Source: an uncultured Clostridia bacterium (lineage in GTDB: Bacteria; Bacillota; Clostridia; TANB77; CAG-508). Taken from it: 46,310 nucleotides of DNA. The DNA lies in the NCBI GenBank assembly GCA_944391755.1, contig CALXUT010000037.1, forward strand, positions 1 to 46,310. The letters are read 5' to 3'. The position numbers and the translations under genes are program-made. Below, piece by piece: positions 15,515-24,559 of this stretch; position 1 is the stretch's first letter; each line of letters opens with the position of its first letter. The notes beneath the pieces are model-generated. The model ran no database searches and had not been told where the DNA came from. It saw only the letters and a program-made list of their open reading frames with translations.

Positions 15515-17232
15515 TATTTTGCTAAAACTTTTTTTAATTCTTCATGTCTTTTTATTTTTAAAGTTGTTGTCTTAATTAACTCTTCTTCTGTTATTATCAT
15601 TTCTCTTACATATTTATATTTTGGCATTAGATTATTTACTTCTTTTACCTTTCTCCATAAGAATTCTCTTATATTTTCTTCACCTTCAATATTGTATAGT
15701 TCTTTTATTAATTCTCTATCATAAACGATTTCTGTACAAACTTTAATATCTCCATCGTCTTCTTTTTTCTCATAAACAAAAGATTCTTTAATACCTTCTA
15801 CTTTGTTTAGTAAGGTTTCTATTTCTTCTGGAAATACATTCTTTCCGTTATTTAATACAATCACACTTTTCTTCCTTCCAGAAATATATATGAAACCATC
15901 CTTATCAATTCTTGCTAAATCTCCTGTATGGAACCATCCATCTGGTTCTAACGCTTCTTTTGTAGCTTCTTCATTTTCATAATATCCTAACATGATAGAT
16001 GGTCCTTTTGCCATTAATTCTCCTATTCCATCTTCATCTGGGTTATCAATTTTTACTTCTACACTATTGAATTTTTTACCTATTGAACCTAATCTGTTGC
16101 ATTTTGGAGTTTCTGCTGCTATAACTGGTGATGTTTCTGTTAACCCATAACCTTGTTCTAAATCAAATCCTAAATCATTAAATCCTTTTTCTGTTTCTGG
16201 ATCTAATGCAGCTCCTCCTGTTACAACTAATTTTAAGTCTGGCCCTAAACTTTCATGAATTTCACGGAATAATTTTTGTCTTAAATCGATTCCAACTTTT
16301 CTTAGTAATTGTGATATTTTAATTCCTTTTTTTACTGTAGGTAGTTTTCCTTTTTTTTCTATTGTTTTCATAACTTTTCTATAAATGATATCAAATACAG
16401 CTGGAACAGATATCATGGCTGTAATTCTAAATTCCTTAATATTATCAGCCATATGTTTTACGCCTTCACAGAAATATATACAAGCTCCTATTGATACTGG
16501 ATATAGAAATCCTACTGTACATTCAAATACATGATGTAATGGTAAAAATGATAACAATCTATCATTTTCGTCTAAATCAAATGCTTGCATGATATCCATA
16601 ATATTGGTTACGATATTTTTATGTGATAACATAACTGCTTTTGATGCTGCTGTTGTTCCTGATGTAAATAACATGATGCCCATATTTTCACTATCTATTT
16701 TTGCGTCTAAGAATTCTCTATTTCCTTCTTCTAGTAATTTTTTACCTTTTTCTACTAATTGTTTTTGTGAATAGATACCATTATCATTTTCTTCTAAATC
16801 CATTGATATGAAATATTTTAAATTTGTGTTTTTCTTCTCTCTCAATTGGTTCATTATGTTTTCATATTTCTTTGAATAAAATATTGCTTCTACTTGTGAA
16901 CGAAGTATTAAACTTTCTAATTCATTATCAGGTAATGCTTTGTCAAGTGGTACCACTATTCCTGTTCCTGTAACTACTGATAAATATGCTAATTCCCACT
17001 CATATCTATTTTCTGATATAACAGCTATTCTTTTGTCTTTTAATCCCATTTGAATTAGTGCTGTGCCTAATGCATTAATTTCATTTCTAAATTCTGCATG
17101 TGATATTATTTTTATTTTTCCTGGTGTTTCTGTTTTAAAACCATATGCTGGCCTTTCTCCATATACTTCTCCTGTTTGTTTTAACATGTCTTTTAAATCT
17201 GTAAATTTCATTTCTCTAGATCTTGTTCCCAT
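15514..17232 (-). CDS. AMP-dependent acyl-CoA ligase (long-chain type)
   Basis: 572 residues, full length for the ANL superfamily. The P-loop-like motif TSGTTAASK is at 190-198; the common form is TSGTTGxPK, so two usual positions differ while the Thr/Ser/Gly core and the Lys remain. GYGLTETSP (A5) and the hinge region from WFHTGDLARID to SGRKKSVIVLNNGKNV (A7-A8) are clear. The enzyme should adenylate a fatty or other carboxylic acid with ATP and transfer it to CoA at the cytoplasmic side of the membrane. The final catalytic-Lys motif (A10) is not clear in the C-terminal 20 residues. It lies 16 nt after a TetR gene and is likely in one operon with it, like FadR-type fatty-acid regulons. Confidence 0.88.
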   Translation of the reverse strand: MGTRSREMKFTDLKDMLKQTGEVYGERPAYGFKTETPGKIKIISHAEFRNEINALGTALIQMGLKDKRIAVISENRYEWELAYLSVVTGTGIVVPLDKALPDNELESLILRSQVEAIFYSKKYENIMNQLREKKNTNLKYFISMDLEENDNGIYSQKQLVEKGKKLLEEGNREFLDAKIDSENMGIMLFTSGTTAASKAVMLSHKNIVTNIMDIMQAFDLDENDRLLSFLPLHHVFECTVGFLYPVSIGACIYFCEGVKHMADNIKEFRITAMISVPAVFDIIYRKVMKTIEKKGKLPTVKKGIKISQLLRKVGIDLRQKLFREIHESLGPDLKLVVTGGAALDPETEKGFNDLGFDLEQGYGLTETSPVIAAETPKCNRLGSIGKKFNSVEVKIDNPDEDGIGELMAKGPSIMLGYYENEEATKEALEPDGWFHTGDLARIDKDGFIYISGRKKSVIVLNNGKNVFPEEIETLLNKVEGIKESFVYEKKEDDGDIKVCTEIVYDRELIKELYNIEGEENIREFLWRKVKEVNNLMPKYKYVREMIITEEELIKTTTLKIKRHEELKKVLAK

Positions 17233-17248
17233 TATTTTCTCCTCTTTC

Positions 17249-17818
17249 TTATTTTATTCTTAAACCATTTATTACTGTATTTTCATACTCATGATATAAT
17301 TTCATAACATCTATTTCTGAATTTTCTCTTTTTTTAAACACTAAGGTTGAACAAATTAATCCGTATATTTCAGAAGCAATCGCTCTAGTATCCCCTTTTT
17401 TGATTTCTCCTTTTTCAATTCCCTCTTGTACTATTTTTTCTATTTTACTAATGTATTCATATACATGCGTCTGGCATTTTTTATTTCTTTCTTCATTTCC
17501 CCAAAATTGGCTTAATAAAATTGTTATGATATCTTCGTATTTTGCTACAATCTTTATTTGAATTAATACTATTGCTTTTATTTTATCTATATAATTGTTA
17601 TGTCTTGCTGTTTTAATATCTATGCTGTTTTGTAATAATTTTATTCCTTCCTCTACTAGGAAATTAAATATTTCTTCTTTGCTTGAAAAATGATAATACA
17701 ATGTTCCTTTTGCAACACCTACTGTTGCTGTTATCTCTTCTATACTTGTTGCTTCATATCCTTTTTCTGCAAATAACTTCATTGAAGTTTCAAATATTTT
17801 CCTCTTCGTTTTATTCAT
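17249..17818 (-). CDS. TetR-family transcriptional regulator
   Basis: 189 residues from the ATG at 17818. The N-terminal HTH is textbook TetR: a helix with LFAEKGYEATSI, then VGVAKGTLYYHFSSKEEI as the recognition part. The C-terminal domain is helical and ligand-binding. A GTG three codons upstream is in frame, but it overlaps the AGGTG ribosome binding site, so the ATG is preferred. It is transcribed with the acyl-CoA ligase, suggesting it senses an acyl-CoA or fatty acid and represses its own operon. That is inference from context. Its upstream region contains the DnaA-box cluster. Confidence 0.92.
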   Translation of the reverse strand: MNKTKRKIFETSMKLFAEKGYEATSIEEITATVGVAKGTLYYHFSSKEEIFNFLVEEGIKLLQNSIDIKTARHNNYIDKIKAIVLIQIKIVAKYEDIITILLSQFWGNEERNKKCQTHVYEYISKIEKIVQEGIEKGEIKKGDTRAIASEIYGLICSTLVFKKRENSEIDVMKLYHEYENTVINGLRIK

Positions 17819-17960
17819 ATAATTCACCTATTTTTTTAATTTTACAGTCATATTATATAATGGAATTATGGATTATGCAAGTTTTTTTTACATTTTTGAA
17901 CACTCATTCAATTATTTACATTATGTATTCTTTTTAGTTTACAAATACTGTTTTTAAAAA

Positions 17961-18054
17961 TTATCAACACCCTGTGGATAATGTGGATAACTCTGTGAAC
18001 AACTTTAAATAGGCACATTTTTTTCACATGTTATTCACATTTGGATGTTGATAA
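17961..18054. other. Cluster of seven DnaA-box-like sites with AT-rich flank
   Basis: TTATCAACA (17961), two abutting perfect boxes read on the minus strand as TTATCCACA (17973-17981, 17982-17990), TTGTTCACA on the minus strand (17994-18002), TTTTTCACA (18020), TTATTCACA (18031) and TTATCAACA on the minus strand (18046-18054). An almost pure AT stretch of about 65 bp follows (18055-18120). Box density and the AT-rich neighbour resemble an origin or a DnaA-titration locus. There is no dnaA or dnaN nearby and gene strand does not switch here. It lies in the 353-base gap upstream of the TetR gene. Nothing else is visible in that gap except the terminator at 18111. Confidence 0.6.
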
Positions 18055-18110
18055 TTTTTTTTGACATTTATTTGTATTTTTTTGTTATTTTTATGTAACT
18101 TATAATTACT

Positions 18111-18165
18111 AAAAAAATACAGTTACATCCCCCTTACATAAATTTAAGAAAAGATGAAACTGTAT
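18111..18165 (-). terminator. Terminator of the polC / DUF1294 transcript
   Basis: On the minus strand ATACAGTT (18165-18158) pairs with AACTGTAT (18124-18117). A second 4-bp block (CATC/GATG) extends it after one mismatch, and seven T follow. It begins 6 nt after the DUF1294 stop. Confidence 0.7.
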
Positions 18166-18171
18166 AAAATT

Positions 18172-18474
18172 TTAAATAACTAATAAATATACAACCAGTA
18201 TAATTTCTAATATCAATATAGCTGGTAATCCTATTGTAAATTTTAATTTTTTTGTTTTATGTCTAAATGTATACATGCCTGCAATTGTGCCAATTCCTCC
18301 ACCTAATGCTGTAATCAAGAACAATGTATTTTCTGGTACTCTCCATTTTCCCCATTTTGCTCTTCGTTTATCTGACCACATCATATAAAACCCTATTATA
18401 TTGATGATAACAAGATAAATGATGATATTTCTTACATTAAATATTTCGCTTAATTGTATTGTATTTTCTAACAT
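18172..18474 (-). CDS. DUF1294 family membrane protein
   Basis: 100 residues with three hydrophobic helices. Between helices one and two is the family signature: DKRRAKWGKWRVPE, then TLFLITALGGGIGTIAGMYTFRHKTKK. DUF1294 proteins are small membrane proteins without an assigned function, sometimes fused to cold-shock domains, which is not the case here. It follows polC by about 65 nt and is probably co-transcribed, ending at the terminator at 18111-18165. The ribosome binding site is AAAGGA. Confidence 0.9.
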   Translation of the reverse strand: MLENTIQLSEIFNVRNIIIYLVIINIIGFYMMWSDKRRAKWGKWRVPENTLFLITALGGGIGTIAGMYTFRHKTKKLKFTIGLPAILILEIILVVYLLVI

Positions 18475-18538
18475 ATAAATCCTTTCTTGATAAATTAGAA
18501 CTGTCCATCAATCTCAAAAAAATTGATGAACCTTCATT

Positions 18539-21500
18539 TTATCCAAATAAACTTAATTGATTACTTTGACTCATTCCTTCCAAACATCCAAATTGTTTTA
18601 ATAATTCTGTAACAGAATCTCCTATTTTTGCTCTGATTTTTAAATCATCGATAGACATAAATTTTTCTTCCTCTCTTGCCCTAGCAATACTTTCTGCTGC
18701 AACTGTTCCAAGACCCGCAATACTATTTAAAGGTGGTCTTAAGTATTCCCCTTCTATTTTAAACTTTGTTGCATCAGATTTATATAAATCGATTGGTAAA
18801 AAACTTAAGCCTCTTTCATACATTTCTAAGACAATTTCTAAATCATCATACATATCTTTGTCTTTGGGAGTAGCAGAATTTCCAAGCATGTCAATTTCTT
18901 TCATTTTATTTTTCACTTTTTCTTTTCCATTAATCATGACTTCTGCATCAAATGCTTTTGCTCTAATTGAGTAATAGGCTGCATAATAAGCAAGTGGAAT
19001 ATGGACTTTAAACCATGCTATTCTAAAAGCATTTGTTACATATGCTGCAGCATGTGCTTTAGGGAACATGTATTTTATCTTTTCACATGATTTTATATAC
19101 CAATCTGGAACATCATTTGCTTTCATTAATTCTATATATTCTGGCCATTTATCTTCTTTTCCTTTCGCAACTTTTCCCTTACGAACAGATTCCATGATTT
19201 TAAATGCCTTATCTGATGGTAATCCTTTTTTAATTAAATATATCATGATATCATCTCTACAACAGATTGCCTCTTGTAAGGTTACAATTCCTTGTTCTAT
19301 TAACGATTGTGCATTTCCTAACCATACATCTGTACCATGTGATAATCCTGATATTCTGATTAATTCATCAAATGTCGTTGGATGTGTGTCTACAAGCATG
19401 CCTCTTGCAAATTTTGTTCCATACTCCGGTATTCCAAAAGTTCCCACTTGTGAATGGATTTGTTCAGGTGTCACTCCTAAAGCATCTGTGGAATTAAAGA
19501 TAGACATGGTTTCTTTGTCATCTAATGGTATTTCTGTTGGAGCAATACCTGTTAAATCCTGTAACATACGAATAACTGTTGGATCATCGTGTCCTAGTAT
19601 ATCTAGCTTCAATAGGTTTCCATCTATTGAGTGGTAATCAAAATGTGTTGTAATAATATCTGAATTTGGATCATCTGCTGGATGTTGTACAGGTGTAAAT
19701 TCATAGATTTCTCTTCCTTTTGGAACAACAATAATTCCTCCTGGATGCTGTCCTGTTGTCCTTTTTATTCCTGTACAACCAACGGATAATCTCGCAATTT
19801 CTGCTTTGTTTACAGGAATATGCCTTTCTTCAAAATATTTTTTTACATATCCAAATGCTGTTTTATCAGCAACGGTACCTACTGTACCAGCTTTAAATGT
19901 CGTTCCTTTTCCAAATATAACTTCTGTATATTTATGTGCTTTTGCTTGATATTCTCCAGAGAAGTTTAAGTCTATATCAGGCTCTTTATCTCCTTTAAAT
20001 CCTAAGAATGTTTCAAATGGGATATCCATTCCGTCTTTTTGTAACTTATGTCCACATTTTGGACAATCTTTATCTGGTAAGTCAAAACCATTTGCAATCC
20101 CATAATCTGTAAAGTCTGAATATTTACAATTTGGACAGCGATAATGTGGTTGTAAAGAATTTACCTCTGTGATACCTGTCATAAAGGCTACTAATGATGA
20201 ACCTACAGATCCTCTCGAACCAACGATATATCCATCTTCATTAGATTTCCATACCAATTTTTGTGCGATGATATACATTACAGAATAGCCATTGCTGATA
20301 ATAGAGTTTAATTCTCTGTCTAATCTTGTTTGAACAATTTCTGGTAATGGATCTCCATATAGTTCATGTGCTTTATTATAGGCAATATTTTTAATATCTT
20401 CTTCGCATCCTGGAATATGAGGTGGACATTTTTCTGGTGAAATTGGACTTATTGGATCACACATATCTGCAATTTTATTGGTATTTGTTACAACAACTTC
20501 ATATGCCTTTTCTTCCCCTAAATAACTAAATTCTTGTAACATCTCTTCTGTTGTTCTTAAATATAATGGTGCTTGTTCATCAGCATCTTTATATCCTTGT
20601 CCTGCTTCTAATATTCTTCTATAAATTTCATCTTGTGGATCCATAAAATGCACATCACAGGTTGCTACAACTGGTTTATTTAGCCTCTCTCCTAATTCTA
20701 CAATCTTTCTATTAATATCTTTTAAATAGTCTCTATCAGGAACAATTCCATTTCTTACTAGGAATTCATTATTTCCAATTGGTTGAATTTCTAAATAATC
20801 ATAATCTCTTGCGATATTTTCTATTTCTTCATCAGATTTTCCAAGTTCTATTGCTTGATATAATTCACCTGCTTCACAAGCACTTCCTAATATTAATCCT
20901 TCTGAATACTTTTTATACAAGCTTTTTAAAATACGAGGTTTTTTATAAAAATAATGTAAATGAGAAAGTGATACCAATTTATATAAGTTTCTTAATCCTA
21001 TATAATTTTTTGCTAAAATAATCGCATGATAGGTATTTAATTTCTTATATTCTTCTTTTTTCGCTTCTTCATCTCTTCCGATTGTATCAATTTCTTCTAG
21101 TTTCGTTACACCTCTATCTTTTAATTTTTGTATCATGACATAAAATACTTTTACAGTTGTATCTACATCATCTAATGCTCTATGTGCTACTTCTACAACA
21201 ATTCCTAATTCATCTGCAATTTTTCCTAATTTATATTTTTTCATATTTGGAAATATATCTTTTGCCAAAGTTAATGTATCTATTACTGTATAGTCAAATC
21301 CATATCCTAGTACTTTTGCATTATGTTTTAAAAATCCCACATCAAATTTTGCGTTATGTGCAACAATGACAGAATCTCCTAAAAATTCTAATATTTTTGG
21401 AAATACTTTATCGATTGTTTCTGCATCTTTTACCATATCATCTGTTATATTGGTAACTTCTACCACTCTTTGTGGTATTGGCTTTTCTGGATTTACAAAA

Positions 21501-23419
21501 CAACTGAATTCATCTATGACTTCTCCATTTTTTACTTTCATAATTCCTACTTCTGTAATTTTTTCTGTTACAGCTGAAAAACCTGTTGTTTCTAAATCCA
21601 ATACACAATATGTGGTATCTATATCTTGGCCTTTTGGATTTGTTACAGAATTTTCTTTATCTGGTGCCAAATAGGCTTCTACTCCATATATAACTTTCAT
21701 ATCTGGATTATCTCTACCTAATAATTTATGAGCTTCTGGAAATGCTTGTACCACTCCATGGTCTGTTATGGCAATAGATTTCATTCCCCACTTCATAGCT
21801 CTTTTGATTAAGTCTGTTGCAGATGTCATAGCATCCATTTGACTCATTTTTGTATGCATATGTAGTTCTACTCTTTTTACTTCACTATTATCCATTCTTG
21901 TTGTTTTTGGTAATGGCTCTGATGCAATTATCGTATTTGCCATGATGGTTAGTTCATTTGAAAATGTATCCATTTGTGCTTTACCTGCTAATTTTATTGC
22001 TGGTGCACTTTTTAATCTTTTCATTATCTTTTTGGCATTATTTCCAGGTAAAAATGCTTTACAAGTCATTGTACTGGTTCCATCATAGATGTCTATACTT
22101 AATATAACTTTTCCTGATTTAGTTTCTTTATCTTCCATTGCTTGGATTTCACCATCAATACATACATTTCCTGATTCTGCATTTAAGTCTGCTATTTTTA
22201 TAAGAGGATCATTGATTGCCATTGATGAGCCTAATATTAATGGTGTACTATCATCTTCTTCTGGTAATGGTGGTAATCCGTCATCACTAATTTCGGCAAT
22301 GATATTTGCCATAACAGTTATATCTCCTGCATAAGCATCTAGTCCTGCTTTTCCTGTTACTTTAATTGCTTTTGCATTTTTTATTTTTTCTAAGACTTCA
22401 TTTCCTTCATTTATGTCTTTTCCAAAACATTTACAAGTGATAATTCCTGTTCCGTCATACAACTCCAATATCAACATACCTTTTCCTGTTTTGGTTTCTC
22501 TACATTCACTATTTACAATTCTACCTTCTAGGGTTACTCTTGCATCATTTGAAGTAATATCTTTTATTTTCTTCTTATTTTCTTTTGCTTTTGATGGTTT
22601 TCCAAATAAGATATTTTCTTGTTGCTTATCTTCTAATTCTGGCACATATCCACCTATTTCTTCTGGTGAAGGCATTGCATAATCTGCGTCATTATATACT
22701 CCCTCTGGTATTGGTGGCATTTCTGCTTCCGGATATTCATTTGATGGATAGTTTCCTTCTGGCATATTTGGTGCTTGCAAATATTGCTTTTCTTGATGTG
22801 TCCTTATGGTAATTCCCATCATCGCATCATGTACAGCTTTTTCTTCGATTTCTCTGGTTTTTTCTTTAAATGCTTGTACTTCTTGCTCTGCTATTCTTTC
22901 TTCAATATTTACGACGTATTTTTTTCCAAACAGATTTTGGATAACTTTTTCTAACTCTCTATCTAATTTTCTAGCTTTTAAAAAGTCTGCTCCTTTTATC
23001 TTCATATATACATTTATAGTTTTATCTGTCACTTCTATTGTACTTTTTAATAATAGTAATGGTCTCATAAGTGGGTATTTATGAGCCATGTAACATATTA
23101 AGTTTTCCCATTCTGACTCTATGCTTTTTAATCTTACACCCTCTTCATATTTTATGATCATATGCACTTGTCCAAATTGGAATCTTTCTCTTAAAAATTT
23201 TTCAAAGTACCATATTTCTTTTATTTCTATATATTCTTTGGAAGTCATATCCATTTCTAATGTATTTATTTTTTTTAATAAATTCATTTTTGTGATTTCC
23301 GCATCTGCGATATTACTGTTTGTTTTATAATCACTAAATACACTTCCTATTTTTCTACTTTTTTGTTTTTCTTTTAGTTTTGTATTTGTTTCTGCTTGTA
23401 CTTCTGACAACTTTTTCAC
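18539..23419 (-). CDS. polC: DNA polymerase III alpha subunit, PolC type, with two OB domains
   Basis: 1626 residues, longer than the roughly 1440 of typical PolC. Order: N-terminal domain (about 45-180), a low-complexity Pro/Glu linker (205-290), OB fold 1 (about 293-377), OB fold 2 (about 416-500), PHP domain starting ELHMHTKMS (518-526), DnaQ-type 3'-5' exonuclease with DLETTG (608-613), HRALDD (746-751), then palm and fingers. A four-cysteine zinc site (1095, 1098, 1119, 1122) precedes the catalytic PDIDLNF (Asp1148, Asp1150). The C-terminus QLSLFG is a beta-clamp-binding motif. It is the main replicative polymerase with proofreading. The start is uncertain: GTG at 23419 has no usable ribosome binding site, a TTG at 23410 has AGAAGG, and Met45 aligns with usual PolC N-termini. 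Confidence 0.96.
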   Translation of the reverse strand: MKKLSEVQAETNTKLKEKQKSRKIGSVFSDYKTNSNIADAEITKMNLLKKINTLEMDMTSKEYIEIKEIWYFEKFLRERFQFGQVHMIIKYEEGVRLKSIESEWENLICYMAHKYPLMRPLLLLKSTIEVTDKTINVYMKIKGADFLKARKLDRELEKVIQNLFGKKYVVNIEERIAEQEVQAFKEKTREIEEKAVHDAMMGITIRTHQEKQYLQAPNMPEGNYPSNEYPEAEMPPIPEGVYNDADYAMPSPEEIGGYVPELEDKQQENILFGKPSKAKENKKKIKDITSNDARVTLEGRIVNSECRETKTGKGMLILELYDGTGIITCKCFGKDINEGNEVLEKIKNAKAIKVTGKAGLDAYAGDITVMANIIAEISDDGLPPLPEEDDSTPLILGSSMAINDPLIKIADLNAESGNVCIDGEIQAMEDKETKSGKVILSIDIYDGTSTMTCKAFLPGNNAKKIMKRLKSAPAIKLAGKAQMDTFSNELTIMANTIIASEPLPKTTRMDNSEVKRVELHMHTKMSQMDAMTSATDLIKRAMKWGMKSIAITDHGVVQAFPEAHKLLGRDNPDMKVIYGVEAYLAPDKENSVTNPKGQDIDTTYCVLDLETTGFSAVTEKITEVGIMKVKNGEVIDEFSCFVNPEKPIPQRVVEVTNITDDMVKDAETIDKVFPKILEFLGDSVIVAHNAKFDVGFLKHNAKVLGYGFDYTVIDTLTLAKDIFPNMKKYKLGKIADELGIVVEVAHRALDDVDTTVKVFYVMIQKLKDRGVTKLEEIDTIGRDEEAKKEEYKKLNTYHAIILAKNYIGLRNLYKLVSLSHLHYFYKKPRILKSLYKKYSEGLILGSACEAGELYQAIELGKSDEEIENIARDYDYLEIQPIGNNEFLVRNGIVPDRDYLKDINRKIVELGERLNKPVVATCDVHFMDPQDEIYRRILEAGQGYKDADEQAPLYLRTTEEMLQEFSYLGEEKAYEVVVTNTNKIADMCDPISPISPEKCPPHIPGCEEDIKNIAYNKAHELYGDPLPEIVQTRLDRELNSIISNGYSVMYIIAQKLVWKSNEDGYIVGSRGSVGSSLVAFMTGITEVNSLQPHYRCPNCKYSDFTDYGIANGFDLPDKDCPKCGHKLQKDGMDIPFETFLGFKGDKEPDIDLNFSGEYQAKAHKYTEVIFGKGTTFKAGTVGTVADKTAFGYVKKYFEERHIPVNKAEIARLSVGCTGIKRTTGQHPGGIIVVPKGREIYEFTPVQHPADDPNSDIITTHFDYHSIDGNLLKLDILGHDDPTVIRMLQDLTGIAPTEIPLDDKETMSIFNSTDALGVTPEQIHSQVGTFGIPEYGTKFARGMLVDTHPTTFDELIRISGLSHGTDVWLGNAQSLIEQGIVTLQEAICCRDDIMIYLIKKGLPSDKAFKIMESVRKGKVAKGKEDKWPEYIELMKANDVPDWYIKSCEKIKYMFPKAHAAAYVTNAFRIAWFKVHIPLAYYAAYYSIRAKAFDAEVMINGKEKVKNKMKEIDMLGNSATPKDKDMYDDLEIVLEMYERGLSFLPIDLYKSDATKFKIEGEYLRPPLNSIAGLGTVAAESIARAREEEKFMSIDDLKIRAKIGDSVTELLKQFGCLEGMSQSNQLSLFG

Positions 23420-23437
23420 CTTCTTCGCGTACTTCGG

Positions 23438-23540
23438 GGACGGACCTCTTTGTTCGCCTTTTATTTTTAGCTATATTTCAATACTTTCATATGAACAAAT
23501 TTGTTCAAAAATAAATAATCGCGAACAAAAAGGTCCGTCC
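23438..23540. repeat. Palindromic element abutting polC
   Basis: GGACGGACCTCTTTGTTCGC (23438-23457) is repeated in inverted orientation at 23521-23540 with one mismatch. A second perfect palindrome of 16 bp, centred on AAATTT, sits in the middle (23492-23507). The GGGGACGG-type end is like the short palindromic elements that accompany REP-associated or IS200-like transposases in Firmicutes. No transposase is present, so it would be non-autonomous. It ends about 20 bp from the annotated polC start and may have replaced the native leader. It could also fold as an RNA hairpin in the polC transcript. Confidence 0.6.
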
Positions 23541-23675
23541 TTTTCGTTCGCATTTATAGTATCATATTTTTATTATATTTTCAATGAGAAGCATAAAATA
23601 ATTATTTAATAGTGTTTGATTTAAATTTATATTTTTCTTTTTTGAAGTAGTTTATGAGTTCTATCTAGATATCAC

Positions 23676-24409
23676 TTATGGATATAATGGTCTAGTTGTC
23701 CAATCCACTTCACTTTTTGTAGTGATTGGTACTTCTGTTTGTGTGATATTAAATTGTAGAGAAACTACTGGACGAACTGCAATGCCGAATGAACTCCTAT
23801 ATCCATCCGAAGCAAACATGGAAATAATGCGTCCAGGACCAACAACGCCATCTCCCACGCGGCCAGGTCCGAAGTTCACACTGGTACCGTCTTCACCAAT
23901 TCCAGGAGAAGCCAACCAATATGCCTTTGCATAATTTTTTTCAGAAGTTGTTCCATCAAATAACACATTCCATAATACACTATTTCTATCTATATGCTTG
24001 GTTGATATCTTCTATTCGGATACTTCTTGCTTCACTTGCATAATCATTTTCATATATATTACATATTTTATCTAATGTATCTTCACAATACACATAACTT
24101 TCTGCTCCATATAAGTGTAAGTATGGGTCATCTGGATCCCCTTCTCTTTTGATAGGACTTCCAGATATCATTACAATTTCTGTTCCTGTCTCATTTAATC
24201 CTAATACTCTCCATGTTGTATTTGTATCTACTACATATTTTTGTTCCATTCCTACTCCAGTTTCTGCTTGGTATACGGTTGTGTTATTTCCTTCTATTGG
24301 TTTATAGTCTATAATCTCCTATGTGCAAATGATTTGAATTTGTACATGTTTCATGTGTTAAGTTACACTTATCTGCTTGAGCTTGTTTAAACATATCCAC
24401 TAATGTCAT
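23676..24409 (-). pseudogene. Pseudogene of a DUF6273-like (pilin-associated) surface protein
   Basis: Three frame segments read as one protein: an MTLVDMFKQAQ segment from 24409 to about 24320; NNTTVYQAETGVG through TWRVLGLNETG to about 23986; then DRNSVLWNVLFDG through YWLASPG and AVRPVVSL to 23676. The frame breaks near 24320 and again near 23980, where TAG stops appear. Upstream the frame closes at a TAA just before an EGKPQ codon run, so the N-terminal membrane/pilin-like segment is missing. The WRVLG and GxAVRPVVSL blocks are typical of the DUF6273 domain common in clostridial surface or pseudopilin proteins. With two frameshifts and a lost 5' end it is not functional. Sequencing error alone is unlikely to explain all three. 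Confidence 0.8.
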
Positions 24410-24491
24410 TTGTGGTTTTCCTTCATATTATATTCTTTTTTTAATTATAAAATATATTTTTTGTTTTTGCAATCCTTAATGATTTTCAAAA

Positions 24492-24525
24492 AAATCGACC
24501 TGATATGTTAAAATTAGGTCGATTT
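24492..24525 (-). terminator. Terminator of the Rpn-like gene
   Basis: AAATCGACCT (24492-24501) pairs with AGGTCGATTT (24516-24525). On the minus strand a T-run follows. It lies 34 nt after the stop at 24560. Confidence 0.75.
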
Positions 24526-24559
24526 AATGAACTTATATTTCAAACTCTCTGATTTAAAA

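Noticed and set aside
17961..18120. Calling the DnaA-box cluster the chromosomal origin
   Set aside because: No dnaA, dnaN, rpmH or strand switch is visible, so origin status cannot be supported; reported as a cluster only.
18123..18139. Two TTACAT sites 11 bp apart near the DnaA-box region
   Set aside because: Only two sites, in the loop of a terminator and in a different order from the two promoter arrays, so not called as a third array.
18539..23419. Many long plus-strand frames opposite polC, including one of 189 codons
   Set aside because: They are antisense to a conserved coding sequence, lack ribosome binding sites and arise from codon bias of the true gene.
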